64,000 bases of DNA from Elioraea sp. Lineage in GTDB: Bacteria > Pseudomonadota > Alphaproteobacteria > Acetobacterales > Acetobacteraceae. This document shows, piece after piece, positions 43,942 through 55,606 of this stretch (its first letter is position 1; each line of letters begins with the position of its first letter). Location of the stretch: the NCBI RefSeq assembly GCF_022842375.1, contig NZ_JALHPR010000020.1, positions 21,817 to 85,816 of the forward strand, in the 5' to 3' direction. Position numbers and translations under genes: made by a program. A model generated the notes under the pieces. It was not told where the DNA came from. It worked only from the letters and a program-made list of their open reading frames with translations, and ran no database searches.

Positions 43942-44220
43942 ATGACCCGCAGCGTCTGGAAGGGGCCGTTCGTCGACGGCTACCTCCTCACCAAGGCAGA
44001 GGCCGCACGCGGCTCCGGCCGAAACGAGATCATCAAGACATGGTCTCGCCGCTCGACGATCCTGCCGCAGTTCGTGGGGCTCACGTTCGGCGTGTACAAC
44101 GGGCACAAGTTCATCCCGGTGCAGGTGAACGAGAACATGATCGGCCACAAGCTGGGCGAGTTCGCGCCGACGCGCACGTTCTCGTCCCACTCGGCCGACA
44201 AGAAGGCGAAGCGGGGCTAA
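43942..44220 (+). CDS. rpsS: 30S ribosomal protein S19
   Basis: 92 aa. [16 protein letters not shown] start and [36 protein letters not shown] signature. 7 bp after rplB. Confidence 0.98.
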   Translation: MTRSVWKGPFVDGYLLTKAEAARGSGRNEIIKTWSRRSTILPQFVGLTFGVYNGHKFIPVQVNENMIGHKLGEFAPTRTFSSHSADKKAKRG

Positions 44221-44221
44221 G

Positions 44222-44617
44222 ATGGGCAAGCAGGCACATCCACGCACGCTGGCGGAAACCGAGGCGCAGGCGATCGCGCGCAACATCCGCGTCAGCCCGC
44301 GCAAGCTGAACCTGGTGGCGGAGATGATCCGCGGCCTGCCGGCCGCGCAGGCCCGGGCGGCGCTGACCTTCTCCAAGCGCCGCATCGCGCAGGACGTTCG
44401 GAAGGTGCTCGACAGCGCCATCGCCAATGCCGAGAACAACCACAGCCTCGACGTGGATCGTCTCGTCGTGCGCGAGGCGACGGTCGGGCGCAGCGTGGTG
44501 ATGAAGCGCTTCCACGCGCGCGGTCGTGGCCGCTCGGCCCGCGTCGAGAAGTGGTTCAGCCACATCACGATCATTGTCCGTGAACGGCCGCAAGGCGCAG
44601 AGCAGGGGGCCCGCTGA
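44222..44617 (+). CDS. rplV: 50S ribosomal protein L22
   Basis: 131 aa. [24 protein letters not shown] and [22 protein letters not shown] signature. Its beta hairpin lines the exit tunnel. One base separates it from the rpsS stop. Confidence 0.98.
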   Translation: MGKQAHPRTLAETEAQAIARNIRVSPRKLNLVAEMIRGLPAAQARAALTFSKRRIAQDVRKVLDSAIANAENNHSLDVDRLVVREATVGRSVVMKRFHARGRGRSARVEKWFSHITIIVRERPQGAEQGAR

Positions 44618-44618
44618 G

Positions 44619-45296
<678 letters not shown>

Positions 45297-45347
45297 TCTG
45301 TTGAAAGGAAGGGGGCGGTCCGCAAGGGCAGCCCGGAGTGAACGAGC

Positions 45348-45767
45348 ATGCTGCAGCCGAAGAAGACGAAGTGGCGCAAGGCCCACAAGGGCCGGATCCA
45401 CGGCGATGCGAAGGGCGGGACACAGCTGAACTTCGGCAGCTACGGCCTGAAGGCGCTCGAGCCCGAGCGCGTGACGGCGCGGCAGATCGAGGCAGCCCGC
45501 CGTGCCCTGACGCGCCAGATGAAGCGCCAGGGCCGCGTGTGGATCCGCATCTTCCCCGACGTTCCGGTGTCGAGGAAGCCGGCGGAAGTGCGCATGGGTT
45601 CGGGCAAGGGCAGCCCGGAGTTCTGGGTGTGCCGGGTGAAGCCAGGCCGGATCATGTTCGAGCTTGACGGCGTGTCGGGCGAGATCGCGCGCGAGGCGCT
45701 CGCGCTCGCCGCGGCGAAGCTGCCGATCCGCACCAAGGTCGTTGCCCGCATCGGGCTGGAGGGCTGA
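45348..45767 (+). CDS. rplP: 50S ribosomal protein L16
   Basis: 139 aa. [19 protein letters not shown] start, [24 protein letters not shown] and [20 protein letters not shown] signatures. A-site tRNA contact protein. 51 bp after rpsC. Confidence 0.98.
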   Translation: MLQPKKTKWRKAHKGRIHGDAKGGTQLNFGSYGLKALEPERVTARQIEAARRALTRQMKRQGRVWIRIFPDVPVSRKPAEVRMGSGKGSPEFWVCRVKPGRIMFELDGVSGEIAREALALAAAKLPIRTKVVARIGLEG

Positions 45768-45770
45768 TCG

Positions 45771-46031
45771 ATGACGAAGGCATCCGACCTGCGCGCGAAG
45801 TCGACGGACGAACTGAAGGAGATGCTCCTCGGCCTCCGGAAGGAGCAGTTCAACCTTCGCTTCCAGCGTGCAACGGGTCAGCTCGAGAGCACGAACCGGA
45901 TCCAGCTGGTGCGGCGCGACATCGCGCGCATCAAGACGCTGCTCGGCGCCGCTCAGCGTGCCGGCGGCAAGACTGCTGCCGGCGCTGCCGGCAAGAATTC
46001 CGACGCCGGCGCTGCCGGCGCGGGCGCCTGA
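45771..46031 (+). CDS. rpmC: 50S ribosomal protein L29 with Ala/Gly-rich tail
   Basis: 86 aa. The first 63 residues are canonical ([24 protein letters not shown]). The last about 20 are a Gly/Ala-rich extension encoded by GCTGCCGGC-type DNA repeats. E. coli L29 has 63 aa, so the tail is extra and probably flexible. Confidence 0.96.
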   Translation: MTKASDLRAKSTDELKEMLLGLRKEQFNLRFQRATGQLESTNRIQLVRRDIARIKTLLGAAQRAGGKTAAGAAGKNSDAGAAGAGA

Positions 46032-46048
46032 AGGAAGGACGGGGCACG

Positions 46049-46348
46049 ATGCCGAAGCGGGTTCTGACCGGGCGCGTGATCAGCGACAAGATGGACAAGA
46101 CCGTCACGGTCCTTGTCGAGCGTCGCGTCATGCATCCGATCTACAAGAAGTTCATCCGGCGCTCGAAGATGTACGCCGCGCACGATGAGGCGAACCTCTG
46201 CAAGGAGGGCGACGTGGTGCGCATCGAGGAGTGCCGCCCGATCTCCAAGCGCAAGACCTGGCAGGTGATCGAGCGCAACGGGGCGGGTGTGGCCGCGGCG
46301 ATCGGCGACATGCCGGCCGCGCAGCCAGCCGCGCAGCCTGGGGCCTGA
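46049..46348 (+). CDS. rpsQ: 30S ribosomal protein S17
   Basis: 99 aa. [30 protein letters not shown] and [19 protein letters not shown] signature. The C-terminal 20 residues are Ala/Gln/Pro-rich and not conserved. Confidence 0.97.
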   Translation: MPKRVLTGRVISDKMDKTVTVLVERRVMHPIYKKFIRRSKMYAAHDEANLCKEGDVVRIEECRPISKRKTWQVIERNGAGVAAAIGDMPAAQPAAQPGA

Positions 46349-46358
46349 GGAGCAACCG

Positions 46359-46727
46359 ATGATCCAGGTCGAATCCAATCTCGAGGTTGCCGACAACTCC
46401 GGTGCACGCCGCGTCCAGTGCATCAAGGTGCTCGGCGGCTCGAAGCGCCGCACGGCTTCGGTCGGCGACGTCATCGTCGTCTCGATCAAGGAGGCGATCC
46501 CGCGCGGCAAGGTGAAGAAGGGCGACGTGCACCACGCGGTGATCGTGCGTACCTCCTTCCCCGTGCGCCGCGGCGACGGCTCGGCGATCCGCTTCGATCG
46601 CAACGCCGCGGTGTTGATCAACAAGCAGCAGGAGCCGATCGGCACCCGCATCTTCGGCCCCGTGGTGCGCGAGCTGCGCGGCAAGAAGTTCATGAAGATC
46701 ATCAGCCTCGCGCCGGAGGTGCTCTAG
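46359..46727 (+). CDS. rplN: 50S ribosomal protein L14
   Basis: 122 aa, exactly the usual length. [31 protein letters not shown] start and the signature [18 protein letters not shown]. First gene of the spc part. ATG 46359 follows GAGGAG. Confidence 0.98.
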   Translation: MIQVESNLEVADNSGARRVQCIKVLGGSKRRTASVGDVIVVSIKEAIPRGKVKKGDVHHAVIVRTSFPVRRGDGSAIRFDRNAAVLINKQQEPIGTRIFGPVVRELRGKKFMKIISLAPEVL

Positions 46728-46729
46728 CC

Positions 46730-47050
46730 ATGGCCGCCAAGATCAGGAAGGGCGACCGGGTCGAGGTGATCTCGGGCGCCGACAAGGGCAAGCGCGGCGA
46801 GGTGCTGCGCGTGATCCCGACCGAGGGCCGCGCCGTGGTGCAGGGAGTGAGGCTCGCCAAGCATCACACCAAGCCGAAGGGCATGGGCAGCCCGGGTGGG
46901 ATCATCGAGAAGGAGGCGGCGGTGAACATGTCGAACCTCATGCTCGTCGATCCCAAGTCGGACAAGCCGACGCGCGTCGGCTTCAAGATGCTCGAGGATG
47001 GCAAGAAGGTTCGTGTGGCCCGCGTGTCGGGTGAGGTGATCGATGGCTGA
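46730..47050 (+). CDS. rplX: 50S ribosomal protein L24
   Basis: 106 aa. [24 protein letters not shown] is the KOW signature. It initiates 50S assembly. Its 3' end overlaps the rplE start by 8 bp. Confidence 0.98.
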   Translation: MAAKIRKGDRVEVISGADKGKRGEVLRVIPTEGRAVVQGVRLAKHHTKPKGMGSPGGIIEKEAAVNMSNLMLVDPKSDKPTRVGFKMLEDGKKVRVARVSGEVIDG

Positions 47051-47633
47051 CGAAGAGACTGGCACGACTGCTGGGGAAAACGTCCCCGGCGTGAAGCCGC
47101 GCCTGCAGCAGCACTACGAGACCGTGGTGCGCGAGGCGTTGACCGCCGAGTTCGGCTACGACAACGCGTTCGCGGTGCCGAGGCTCGAGAAGATCGTGAT
47201 CAACATGGGCGTCGGCGAGGCTGCCGGCGACCAGAAGAAGCTCGACGCCGCGGTGGGCGACCTTGCGATGATCGCCGGGCAGCGTCCGGTGAAGACCAAG
47301 GCGAAGAAGGCAATCGCGGGCTTCAAGATCCGCGAGGGCATGCCGATCGGTGCGAAGGTCACGCTGCGCCGCGCGAGGATGTACGAGTTCCTCGACCGGC
47401 TTGTGACGATCGCGCTGCCGCGCGTACGCGACTTCCGTGGTATCGCTGGGAAGGGCTTCGATGGCCGTGGCAACTTCGCCATGGGCATGAAGGAGCAGAT
47501 CGTGTTCCCCGAGATCAACTACGACAAGGTCGACAAGGTGCGGGGCATGGACATCGTGATCTGCACCACCGCCAAGACCGACAAGGAAGCGAAGGCCCTG
47601 CTGAAGGCCTTCTACGTTCCTTTCACGAACTGA
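47043..47633 (+). CDS. rplE: 50S ribosomal protein L5
   Basis: 196 aa. [32 protein letters not shown] and [22 protein letters not shown] are typical; it binds 5S rRNA. An acidic N-terminal extension of about 15 residues is extra relative to E. coli L5 (179 aa). Confidence 0.98.
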   Translation: MADEETGTTAGENVPGVKPRLQQHYETVVREALTAEFGYDNAFAVPRLEKIVINMGVGEAAGDQKKLDAAVGDLAMIAGQRPVKTKAKKAIAGFKIREGMPIGAKVTLRRARMYEFLDRLVTIALPRVRDFRGIAGKGFDGRGNFAMGMKEQIVFPEINYDKVDKVRGMDIVICTTAKTDKEAKALLKAFYVPFTN

Positions 47634-47682
47634 GCACGGAAAACCGCCGGCCGCGTGCCGGCAGGTTCTGGAGGATTGTTGG

Positions 47683-47988
47683 ATGGCCAAGACGTCGTCA
47701 GTCGAGAGGAACCGCAAGCGGGAGCGCATGGCCAAGCGCGACCAGGGCAAGCGGTCGGCTCTCAAGGCCGTGCTGAAGCAGAAGGACGCCTCCCCCGAGG
47801 AGCGTTTCTCCGCGATGCTGAAGCTCGCCGAAATGCCGCGCAACGGCGCTGCCGTGCGCGTGCGGCTGCGCTGCGAGCTCACCGGCCGGTCGCGCGGCAA
47901 CTACCGCAAGTTCAAGCTGTGCCGCATCGCGCTGCGCGATCTCGCCTCGTCCGGGCAGATCCCGGGCATGGTCAAGGCGAGCTGGTAG
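47683..47988 (+). CDS. rpsN: 30S ribosomal protein S14 (long, zinc-free type)
   Basis: 101 aa. [39 protein letters not shown] is the signature. It has no CxxC zinc pairs, so it is the C-minus form found in proteobacteria. Confidence 0.98.
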   Translation: MAKTSSVERNRKRERMAKRDQGKRSALKAVLKQKDASPEERFSAMLKLAEMPRNGAAVRVRLRCELTGRSRGNYRKFKLCRIALRDLASSGQIPGMVKASW

Positions 47989-48011
47989 AGAGCGGGACAG
48001 GAAGCAGAACG

Positions 48012-48410
48012 ATGTCAATGTCCGATCCGCTGGGTGACATGATCACCCGCATCCGCAACGCCCAGCGCAGCCGCCGCAGCGCCGTGCGTGCGCCCGCCAG
48101 CAAGCTGCACGCGAACGTGTGCGACGTGCTGAAGCGCGAGGGTTTCATCCGCCATTGGAAGGTGGTCGACATCCGCCCCGGCGTGCGCGAGCTCGAGATC
48201 GAGCTCAAGTATTCCGAGGGCGAGCCGGTGATCAAGGAGATCACCCGGGTGTCGACGCCGGGCCGCCGCGTCTACTCCAAGATCAAGGAGCTGCCGCGGG
48301 TCTACAACGGGCTCGGCCTCTCCATCCTGTCCACCCCGCGCGGGGTGATGAGCGAGGCCGAGGCCCGCGCCGCCAATGTCGGCGGCGAAGTCCTCTGCCG
48401 CGTGTTCTGA
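48012..48410 (+). CDS. rpsH: 30S ribosomal protein S8
   Basis: 132 aa. [20 protein letters not shown] start and C-terminal signature [27 protein letters not shown]. In E. coli S8 represses the spc operon by binding near rplE; not visible here. Confidence 0.98.
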   Translation: MSMSDPLGDMITRIRNAQRSRRSAVRAPASKLHANVCDVLKREGFIRHWKVVDIRPGVRELEIELKYSEGEPVIKEITRVSTPGRRVYSKIKELPRVYNGLGLSILSTPRGVMSEAEARAANVGGEVLCRVF

Positions 48411-48432
48411 GCCGACGGGAGGAGGGACAGCC

Positions 48433-48966
48433 ATGTCACGTGTCGGCAAATATCCGGTCGAGCTTCCTGCGGGCGTGTCGGTTGCCGTGGTCAACGGCGT
48501 GCTGACGGCCAAGGGCAAGCTCGGCGAACTCACCATGCCGCTGGCCGAGGAGGTCAGCGCGTTGGTCGAGGGCAACAAGGTCGTTCTCAGCCCGCGCGAC
48601 GGCGAGCGCCGGGCGCGCACGCTGTGGGGCACCACGCGCAGCGTCGTCGCCAGCATGGTGAAGGGCGTCAGCCAGGGCTACACCAAGTCGCTCGAGATCA
48701 ACGGCACGGGTTTCCGCGCCGCGGTGCAGGGCAAGGACCTGGTGCTGAACCTCGGCTACTCGCATGAGGTGCGCTACCCGGTTCCGGCCGGGATCAAGAT
48801 CACCTGCGAGAAGCCCACATCGATCAAGGTCGAGGGGATCGACAAGCAGCGCGTCGGCCAGGTGGCCGCCGAGATCCGTTCGTTCCGCGCCCCCGAGCCC
48901 TACAAGGGCAAGGGCGTGAAGTACGAGGCGGAAACCATCCTCCGGAAGGAGGGGAAGAAGAAGTAA
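48433..48966 (+). CDS. rplF: 50S ribosomal protein L6
   Basis: 177 aa, the exact usual length. [15 protein letters not shown] start and signature [16 protein letters not shown] near the end. GGAGGGA before ATG 48433. Confidence 0.98.
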   Translation: MSRVGKYPVELPAGVSVAVVNGVLTAKGKLGELTMPLAEEVSALVEGNKVVLSPRDGERRARTLWGTTRSVVASMVKGVSQGYTKSLEINGTGFRAAVQGKDLVLNLGYSHEVRYPVPAGIKITCEKPTSIKVEGIDKQRVGQVAAEIRSFRAPEPYKGKGVKYEAETILRKEGKKK

Positions 48967-48967
48967 C

Positions 48968-49330
48968 ATGTCCACGAAGCTCGATCTCAAGGACCGGCGC
49001 AAGTCGCGCCTCCGCTTCCAGCTCCGCAACAAGAGCGGCGGCCGTCCGCGGCTCTCGGTGTTCCGCTCGTCGAAGCACATCTACGCGCAGGTCATCGACG
49101 ATGGCGAGGGCCGCACGGTCGCGGCCGCGTCGTCTCGTGATCCTGCCCTCGTCGCCGCGCTCAAGACCGGCGCCGACAAGGACGCGGCTGCGGCCGTGGG
49201 CAAGCTCGTCGCCGAGCGGGCGGTCGCGGCCGGCATCTCCGCAGTCGTATTCGACCGCGGCTCCTACATGTATCACGGCCGCGTCAAGGCGCTGGCTGAT
49301 GCCGCCCGTGAGGGCGGCCTGGACTTCTGA
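48968..49330 (+). CDS. rplR: 50S ribosomal protein L18
   Basis: 120 aa. [36 protein letters not shown] and the end [23 protein letters not shown] are characteristic of the 5S rRNA-binding protein. One base after rplF. Confidence 0.98.
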   Translation: MSTKLDLKDRRKSRLRFQLRNKSGGRPRLSVFRSSKHIYAQVIDDGEGRTVAAASSRDPALVAALKTGADKDAAAAVGKLVAERAVAAGISAVVFDRGSYMYHGRVKALADAAREGGLDF

Positions 49331-49356
49331 GCGCGCGGCGCGAAGGGCAAGGCACG

Positions 49357-49947
49357 ATGGCACGTGAACCGAGGGAAGGTGGCCGGGGCCGCGAGCGGGG
49401 TGACCGCGAGCGTGACCGTGACGGCGACGAACTCGTCGACAAGCTGGTGGCGATCAACCGTGTCGCGAAGGTGGTGAAGGGTGGGCGTCGCTTCGCGTTC
49501 GCTGCCCTCGTCGTCGTCGGTGACAAGAAGGGTCGCGTCGGGCTGGGTGCGGGCAAGGCGCGCGAGGTGCCGGAGGCGATCCGCAAGGCGACCGATCAGG
49601 CCAAGCGCAGCATGATCCGCGTGCCGATGCGCGAGGGTCGCACGCTGCACCATGATGTGGTCGGTCATTTCGGCGCCGGCCGCGTGATCCTGCGGGCAGC
49701 ACCCGCGGGTACCGGCATCATCGCCGGCGGCCCGATGCGCGCGGTGTTCGAGACGATGGGCATGGGCGATGTCGTGGCGAAAAGCCTCGGCACCAACAAC
49801 GCCCACAACGTGGTGAAGGCGACCTTCGCCGGGCTGAAGGCGATGAACTCGCCGCGCAGCGTGGCCGCCCGCCGCGGCAAGAAGGTGAGCGACCTGCTCG
49901 GGCGCCGCGACGCTCCTGCCGAGGTCAAGGAGGCGACCGATGCCTGA
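49357..49947 (+). CDS. rpsE: 30S ribosomal protein S5
   Basis: 196 aa. [33 protein letters not shown] signature. The N-terminus has an extra Arg/Glu/Gly/Asp-rich stretch (about residues 3-25). Overlaps rpmD by 8 bp. Confidence 0.98.
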   Translation: MAREPREGGRGRERGDRERDRDGDELVDKLVAINRVAKVVKGGRRFAFAALVVVGDKKGRVGLGAGKAREVPEAIRKATDQAKRSMIRVPMREGRTLHHDVVGHFGAGRVILRAAPAGTGIIAGGPMRAVFETMGMGDVVAKSLGTNNAHNVVKATFAGLKAMNSPRSVAARRGKKVSDLLGRRDAPAEVKEATDA

Positions 49948-50152
49948 GAAGACTGATGGCGCGGTTGGCAAGCGCGTCCGCGTGACGCAGGTGAAGTCCG
50001 GGATCAACCGGCTCGAGGACCAGAAGCAGACGTTGGTCGGGCTGGGGCTGAACAAGCTCCACCGCACGCGCGAGCTCGAGGACACGCCCTCGGTGCGCGG
50101 GATGATCCGCAAGGTCGCGCATCTCGTGAAGGTCGAAGAGGTCGCGGGCTGA
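49940..50152 (+). CDS. rpmD: 50S ribosomal protein L30
   Basis: 70 aa. [44 protein letters not shown] is the family signature. Slightly longer at the N-terminus than E. coli L30 (59 aa). Confidence 0.97.
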   Translation: MPEKTDGAVGKRVRVTQVKSGINRLEDQKQTLVGLGLNKLHRTRELEDTPSVRGMIRKVAHLVKVEEVAG

Positions 50153-50204
50153 GGCCAGCGGCCAGGCGCCCCTTCCTGCGAGGGCAGGGGCCAGGAGAGA
50201 GACG

Positions 50205-50684
50205 ATGAAGCTCAACGAACTGCGCGACAACGAAGGCGCGCGGAAAAAGTTCCGCAAGATTGGCCGCGGCATCGGCAGTGGCAAGGGCAAGACGTCCGGC
50301 CGCGGCGTGAAGGGCCAGAAGGCGCGTACGGGCGTGGCGCTGAACGGGTTCGAGGGCGGCCAGCTCCCGATCTACCGGCGCCTGCCCAAGCGCGGCTTCA
50401 CACCGCTGAACCGCAAGACGTACTCGCCGCTGAACCTCGCGCGCCTTGAGCAGGCGATCACCGATGGCAGGCTCGATGCCGCCAAGCCGATCGACGAGGC
50501 GGTGCTGCGTGCCGCTGGCCTTGTGCGCAAGGGCAAGGTGGCCGGCGTGCGTCTGCTCGGCGTCGGGGCGATCACGAAAGCGGTGACGATCTCCGTCTCC
50601 GGCGCCTCTGCCGCGGCGATCGCAGCGGTGGAGCAGGCCGGCGGCTCGGTCACGCTGCCGGCCAAGCCGGCGGCGGAGGGCTGA
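50205..50684 (+). CDS. rplO: 50S ribosomal protein L15
   Basis: 159 aa. [41 protein letters not shown] is the Gly/Lys-rich N-terminal extension that penetrates the 50S. The 153-bp gap to secY shows no clear signal. Confidence 0.98.
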   Translation: MKLNELRDNEGARKKFRKIGRGIGSGKGKTSGRGVKGQKARTGVALNGFEGGQLPIYRRLPKRGFTPLNRKTYSPLNLARLEQAITDGRLDAAKPIDEAVLRAAGLVRKGKVAGVRLLGVGAITKAVTISVSGASAAAIAAVEQAGGSVTLPAKPAAEG

Positions 50685-50837
50685 GCACGGCGGCTCGGGT
50701 GATGGTTCCCGCGGCGTCCGCCTTGTCCTGTCGGGGCCCTGTCCCGGGAAGCTTGATCGTTCCGGCCCTGCCCGTGCAGGGTCGTGTGGTCGCGGATCCC
50801 CGCGGCCACGTCACGCATTGCCAGGCGGAAGCACCCA

Positions 50838-52181
50838 ATGGCCTCGGCCGCTGAACAGCTTGCAGCAAACCTGAATTTCGGCGTCTTCGCGAAGGCGACC
50901 GAACTCAAGAAGCGGCTGTGGTTCACCCTCGGCGCGCTCATCGTCTACCGCATCGGCACCTACATCCCCGTGCCGGGGATCGATGCCGGGGTGATGGCTG
51001 AACTCGTGCGCAGCCACGGCGGCGGCATCCTCGGCATGTTCGACATGTTCACCGGCGGCGCGCTCGGCCGCATGACGGTGTTCGCGCTGAACATCATGCC
51101 GTACATCTCGGCCAGCATCATCATCCAGCTTATGACCGCGGCGAGCCCGACACTCGAGGCGCTGAAGAAGGAAGGCGAGGCGGGGCGGAAGAAGCTCAAC
51201 CAGTACACCCGCTATCTCACCGTCGTGATCGCCATGGCGCAGGCCTATGGCATCGCCGTCGGGCTCGAAAGCGTGCGGGGAAGCTTCGGGCCGGCGGTGC
51301 AGGACCCCGGGCTGTTCTTCCGCTTCTCGTGCGTGGTCACGCTCGTCGGCGGCACGATGTTCCTGATGTGGCTCGGCGAGCAGGTGACGGCGCGCGGGGT
51401 CGGCAACGGCATCTCGCTGATCATCTTCGCCGGGATCGTCGCGAACCTGCCATCGGCGCTCGCCGGCACGCTCGAGCTTGGGCGGACGGGGGCGATCAGC
51501 ACCTTCGTGATCCTGTTCCTGCTCGTGATGTCGGTCGCCGTCATCGCCGCGGTGGTGTTCATCGAGCGGGCGCAGCGGCGCATCGTGGTGCAGTACCCCA
51601 AGCGCCAGGTCGGCAACCGCATGTTCGGCGGCGACTCGACGCACCTGCCGCTGAAGCTGAACACCGCGGGCGTCATCCCGCCGATCTTCGCCTCCTCGCT
51701 CCTGCTGCTGCCGGTGACGGTCGCGGGCTTCTCGGCCGATGGCGGGCCGGAGTGGCTGCAGCCGATCACGGCGGCGCTCGCGCATGGCCAGCCGCTCTAC
51801 ATGTTCCTCTACGCGGCGATGATCGTGTTCTTTGCCTACTTCTACACCGCCGTCGTGTTCAACCCGAACGACACGGCCGACAACCTGAAGAAGTACGGCG
51901 GCTTCGTGCCGGGCATCCGCCCCGGCCAGAACACGGCCGAGTATTTCGACTACGTGCTGACGCGGCTGACCACCGTCGGCGCCCTCTACCTGGTGGTGAT
52001 CTGCCTGCTGCCAGAGTTCCTGATCGCCCGCTATGGCGTTCCCTTCTACTTCGGCGGCACCTCGCTCTTGATCATCGTGACCGTCACCATGGACACTGTC
52101 GCCCAGGTGCAGAGCCACCTTCTGGCCCATCAGTACGAGGGCCTGATCAAGAAGGCGAAGCTGAGGGGAGGCAAACGGTGA
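50838..52181 (+). CDS. secY: Preprotein translocase subunit SecY
   Basis: 447 aa with ten predicted membrane spans. [16 protein letters not shown] opens TM1-plug; [19 protein letters not shown] and [18 protein letters not shown] are signatures, and [38 protein letters not shown] is the C5 SecA/ribosome loop. ATG 50838; upstream frame is not conserved. Confidence 0.98.
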   Translation: MASAAEQLAANLNFGVFAKATELKKRLWFTLGALIVYRIGTYIPVPGIDAGVMAELVRSHGGGILGMFDMFTGGALGRMTVFALNIMPYISASIIIQLMTAASPTLEALKKEGEAGRKKLNQYTRYLTVVIAMAQAYGIAVGLESVRGSFGPAVQDPGLFFRFSCVVTLVGGTMFLMWLGEQVTARGVGNGISLIIFAGIVANLPSALAGTLELGRTGAISTFVILFLLVMSVAVIAAVVFIERAQRRIVVQYPKRQVGNRMFGGDSTHLPLKLNTAGVIPPIFASSLLLLPVTVAGFSADGGPEWLQPITAALAHGQPLYMFLYAAMIVFFAYFYTAVVFNPNDTADNLKKYGGFVPGIRPGQNTAEYFDYVLTRLTTVGALYLVVICLLPEFLIARYGVPFYFGGTSLLIIVTVTMDTVAQVQSHLLAHQYEGLIKKAKLRGGKR

Positions 52182-52831
52182 ACCTGATCCTTCTGGGGCC
52201 ACCAGGGGCTGGCAAGGGGACGCAGGCGAAACGGCTCCAGGAGAAGCACGGTATCGCCCAGATCTCGACGGGCGACATGCTGCGCGCCGAGGTGGCGTCC
52301 GGCAGCCCGATCGGCCTCGAAGCCAAGGCGATCATGGAGGCGGGCAAGCTCGTTCCCGATGCGCTGATCACCTCGATGCTCGCCAACCGGCTGCAGGGTG
52401 CGGATTGCGCCAAAGGCTTCATCCTTGATGGCTTTCCCCGCACGGTGCCCCAGGCAGAGGCGCTCGACGCCATGCTCGATGGGCTGGGCATCGGGCTGGA
52501 CGCGGTGATCGAGCTCAAGGTCGATGACGCGCTGCTGGTCGAGCGCATCGCGGGCCGGTTTACCTGCAAGAGCTGCGGCGCGAGCTTTCACGACAGCTTC
52601 AGCCGCCCGAAGAAGGACGGCGTGTGCGACAGTTGCGGCGGTACCGAGTTCGTGCGGCGGAGCGATGATCGCCGCGAAACCGTTGCTGCCCGCCTCGAGG
52701 CCTACCACAGCCAGACCGCACCGCTGCTGCCCTACTATGCCGGGCGCGGGCGGCTGCGGACGGTCGACGGCATGGCCGAGATGGACATGGTCAGCCGCGA
52801 TATCGCGGCCGTGTTGAACGGCGCCGGCTGA
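52178..52831 (+). CDS. adk: Adenylate kinase with zinc-type LID
   Basis: 217 aa from GTG 52178, which overlaps the secY stop (GTGA). P-loop GPPGAGKGT (residues 7-15), [10 protein letters not shown] and [14 protein letters not shown] are canonical. The LID carries C130-x2-C133-x16-C150-x2-C153, a complete four-cysteine zinc site, which E. coli Adk lacks. It interconverts ATP + AMP and ADP. Confidence 0.97.
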   Translation: MNLILLGPPGAGKGTQAKRLQEKHGIAQISTGDMLRAEVASGSPIGLEAKAIMEAGKLVPDALITSMLANRLQGADCAKGFILDGFPRTVPQAEALDAMLDGLGIGLDAVIELKVDDALLVERIAGRFTCKSCGASFHDSFSRPKKDGVCDSCGGTEFVRRSDDRRETVAARLEAYHSQTAPLLPYYAGRGRLRTVDGMAEMDMVSRDIAAVLNGAG

Positions 52832-52843
52832 GACGCCGTGACG

Positions 52844-52869
52844 CCAGCGCGGGGCACGCCGCGCGCTGG
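52844..52869 (+). terminator. Hairpin after adk
   Basis: CCAGCGCG (52844-52851) and CGCGCTGG (52862-52869) pair fully, 12 bp after the adk stop and just before the next promoter. No T-run. Confidence 0.5.
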
Positions 52870-52875
52870 TACCGG

Positions 52876-52903
52876 TTGACAGGGGCGGGACCGTGGCTAT
52901 AGT
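52876..52903 (+). promoter_or_regulatory. Sigma-70 promoter of the alpha operon (rpsM)
   Basis: TTGACA (52876-52881), 16-bp spacer, TATAGT (52898-52903). It gives a leader of about 165 nt before rpsM, which could host S4-type feedback as in E. coli; no specific fold was established. Confidence 0.75.
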
Positions 52904-53074
52904 CCCGCGCCTTCGGTGGCCCCCCTCTGGGAGGCTGCCGTTCGCGCTTGCTTTCCCGGCAGCGCCTGCCGCCCCCGCGGGGCACAGGAACGGGCTGGGA
53001 TGGATCGGTGGCTCGCCCGGGGGGTGGGCCGGTGGTGTTTGGGCCCTAGTTGTTTCGACATGGAGTGAGCTGCC

Positions 53075-53452
<378 letters not shown>

Positions 53453-53504
53453 CCTTCTCGCTGCATCGACACGCCAGACCCCGACCCGAAGGACGAGAGA
53501 GACC

Positions 53505-53894
53505 ATGGCCAAGCCAGCCGCGCGCACCAAGAAGAAGGAGCGCAAGAACATCACCTCCGGGGTGGCGCATGTGAACGCGTCATTCAACAACACGATGATC
53601 ACGATCACCGATGCCCAGGGCAACGCGATCTCGTGGTCATCGGCCGGGACGATGGGCTTCAAGGGCAGCCGGAAATCGACGCCCTACGCCGCGCAGATGG
53701 CGGCCGAGGATGCCGGCAAGAAGGCGCGCGAGCACGGCATGGAAGTGCTCGAGGTCGAGGTGACGGGGCCGGGTTCGGGCCGCGAGAGCGCGCTGCGCGC
53801 GCTCCAGTCCGTCGGCTTCAACATCACCGCCATCAAGGACGTGACGCCCATTCCGCACAACGGGTGCCGCCCGCGCAAGCGCCGGCGCGTCTGA
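53505..53894 (+). CDS. rpsK: 30S ribosomal protein S11
   Basis: 129 aa, the usual length. [22 protein letters not shown] and the C-terminal [17 protein letters not shown] are canonical. The gene is followed directly by a 139-bp gap and rpoA; rpsD is not in the operon. Confidence 0.98.
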   Translation: MAKPAARTKKKERKNITSGVAHVNASFNNTMITITDAQGNAISWSSAGTMGFKGSRKSTPYAAQMAAEDAGKKAREHGMEVLEVEVTGPGSGRESALRALQSVGFNITAIKDVTPIPHNGCRPRKRRRV

Positions 53895-54033
53895 GCACCG
53901 CATTCGCGGCCGGTCCCTCGTGGCCGGCCGGCGCTCCGGCGGGCGGGTCCGCGCCGGGGCGGCACCGGATCCGGCGGCGTGATGCCGCCTGCCCCGGAAT
54001 GGACCCCTGGAACGTAGGGCGAAAGGCCAACCC

Positions 54034-55050
54034 GTGATCCAGAAGAATTGGACGTCCCTGATCCGCCCCGAGAAGCTCGAAGTCGAGAGCGGGCATGATG
54101 GGAATCGCGTTGCAACAGTCGTGGCAGAGCCGCTCGAGCGCGGCTTCGGCATGACGCTCGGCAACGCACTGCGCCGTATCCTGCTGTCCTCGCTGCAGGG
54201 TGCGTCCGTCACCGCCGTGCAGATCGATGGCGTGCTGCATGAATTCAGCTCTATCCCCGGCGTCCGCGAGGACGTGACGGACATCGTGCTGAACATCAAG
54301 CAGCTCGCACTCCGCATGCACAGCGACGGGCCCCGGCGGATGTCGCTCACCGCGACCGGCCCGGGCGAAGTCACGGCAGGGCAGATCACCACCGGCCACG
54401 ACATCGAGATCCTGAACCCCGATCTCGTGCTCTGCACCCTCGATGACGGGGTGAAGCTCGGCATGGAGTTCACGGTGCAGTCGGGCAAGGGCTACGTGCC
54501 CGCGGCCGAGAACCGGCCCGAGGATGCGCCGATCGGCCTCATTCCGGTCGATGCGATCTACTCTCCCGTGCGCCGCGTCGCCTACCGCGTCGAGCCGACG
54601 CGTGTCGGCCAGGTCACGAACTACGACCGCCTGCTGCTCACCGTCGAGACCGATGGCACGGTGGGGCCCGAGGACAGCGTCGCACTCGCCGCCCGCATCC
54701 TGCAGGACCAGCTCCAGCTCTTCATCAATTTCGAGGACCCGCGCCAGGTCAGCGCCGAGGACCGGAAGGACGACCTGCCGTTCAACCGCAACCTGCTGCG
54801 GAAGGTGGACGAGCTCGAGCTCTCCGTCCGCTCGGCGAACTGCCTGAAGAACGACAACATCGTCTACATCGGCGACCTTGTGCAGAAGACCGAGCAGGAA
54901 ATGCTGCGCACGCCGAATTTCGGGCGGAAGTCGCTCAACGAGATCAAGGAAGTGCTCGGCTCGATGGGCCTCGGCCTCGGGATGACCATCCCCGGCTGGC
55001 CGCCCGAGAACATCGAGGATCTCGCCAAGAAACTCGAAGAGCCGTACTGA
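54034..55050 (+). CDS. rpoA: DNA-directed RNA polymerase subunit alpha
   Basis: 338 aa from GTG 54034. The N-terminal dimerisation domain has [28 protein letters not shown]; the C-terminal domain has [41 protein letters not shown]. Full length. Confidence 0.98.
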   Translation: MIQKNWTSLIRPEKLEVESGHDGNRVATVVAEPLERGFGMTLGNALRRILLSSLQGASVTAVQIDGVLHEFSSIPGVREDVTDIVLNIKQLALRMHSDGPRRMSLTATGPGEVTAGQITTGHDIEILNPDLVLCTLDDGVKLGMEFTVQSGKGYVPAAENRPEDAPIGLIPVDAIYSPVRRVAYRVEPTRVGQVTNYDRLLLTVETDGTVGPEDSVALAARILQDQLQLFINFEDPRQVSAEDRKDDLPFNRNLLRKVDELELSVRSANCLKNDNIVYIGDLVQKTEQEMLRTPNFGRKSLNEIKEVLGSMGLGLGMTIPGWPPENIEDLAKKLEEPY

Positions 55051-55075
55051 GCTCACGCTGTAAGGGTCACGTGTC

Positions 55076-55507
55076 ATGCGCCATCGTATGGGCAACAAGA
55101 AGCTTGGTGTTACCAGCACGCATCGCCTCGCGATGTTCCGCAACCTCGCGGTCGCCTTGCTGAAGCACGAGCAGATCACAACGACGCTGCCGAAGGCGAA
55201 GGCGCTGCGCCCCGTTGCCGAGAAGCTGATCACGCTCGGCAAGCGCGGTGGGCTGCATGCCCGCCGCCAAGCATATGCTGAACTGCGTGACGACGTGATC
55301 GTGGGCAAGCTCTTCGGCCCGCTGGCCGATCGCTACAAGGCCCGGCCCGGCGGCTACTGCCGCGTGCTGAAGGCGGGCTTCCGCCACGGCGACATGGCTG
55401 CGATGGCCGTGATCGAGCTGATCGAGCGTGACCGCGACGCCAAGGGCCAGGACAGCGGCCCGAAGCCCGAGGTCGCCGCCGACGAGGGCGAGCAGCCCCA
55501 GGCGTAA
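55076..55507 (+). CDS. rplQ: 50S ribosomal protein L17
   Basis: 143 aa. [42 protein letters not shown] signature; a charged C-terminal tail of about 20 residues. Last gene of the alpha operon, followed by a strong terminator. Confidence 0.98.
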   Translation: MRHRMGNKKLGVTSTHRLAMFRNLAVALLKHEQITTTLPKAKALRPVAEKLITLGKRGGLHARRQAYAELRDDVIVGKLFGPLADRYKARPGGYCRVLKAGFRHGDMAAMAVIELIERDRDAKGQDSGPKPEVAADEGEQPQA

Positions 55508-55532
55508 CGACGCGCGGCTGGATCGGCATCAG

Positions 55533-55562
55533 GGGCGGCCTTCGGGCCGCCCTTCGCTTTTG
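55533..55562 (+). terminator. Rho-independent terminator of the alpha operon
   Basis: GGGCGGCC-TTCG-GGCCGCCC, perfect 8-bp stem with a UUCG tetraloop, followed by TTCGCTTTTG. It lies 25 bp after the rplQ stop. Confidence 0.9.
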
Positions 55563-55606
55563 GGCCGGCCCTTCGCATTCGACGCGCGGGTCACCATGTC
55601 CCACTG

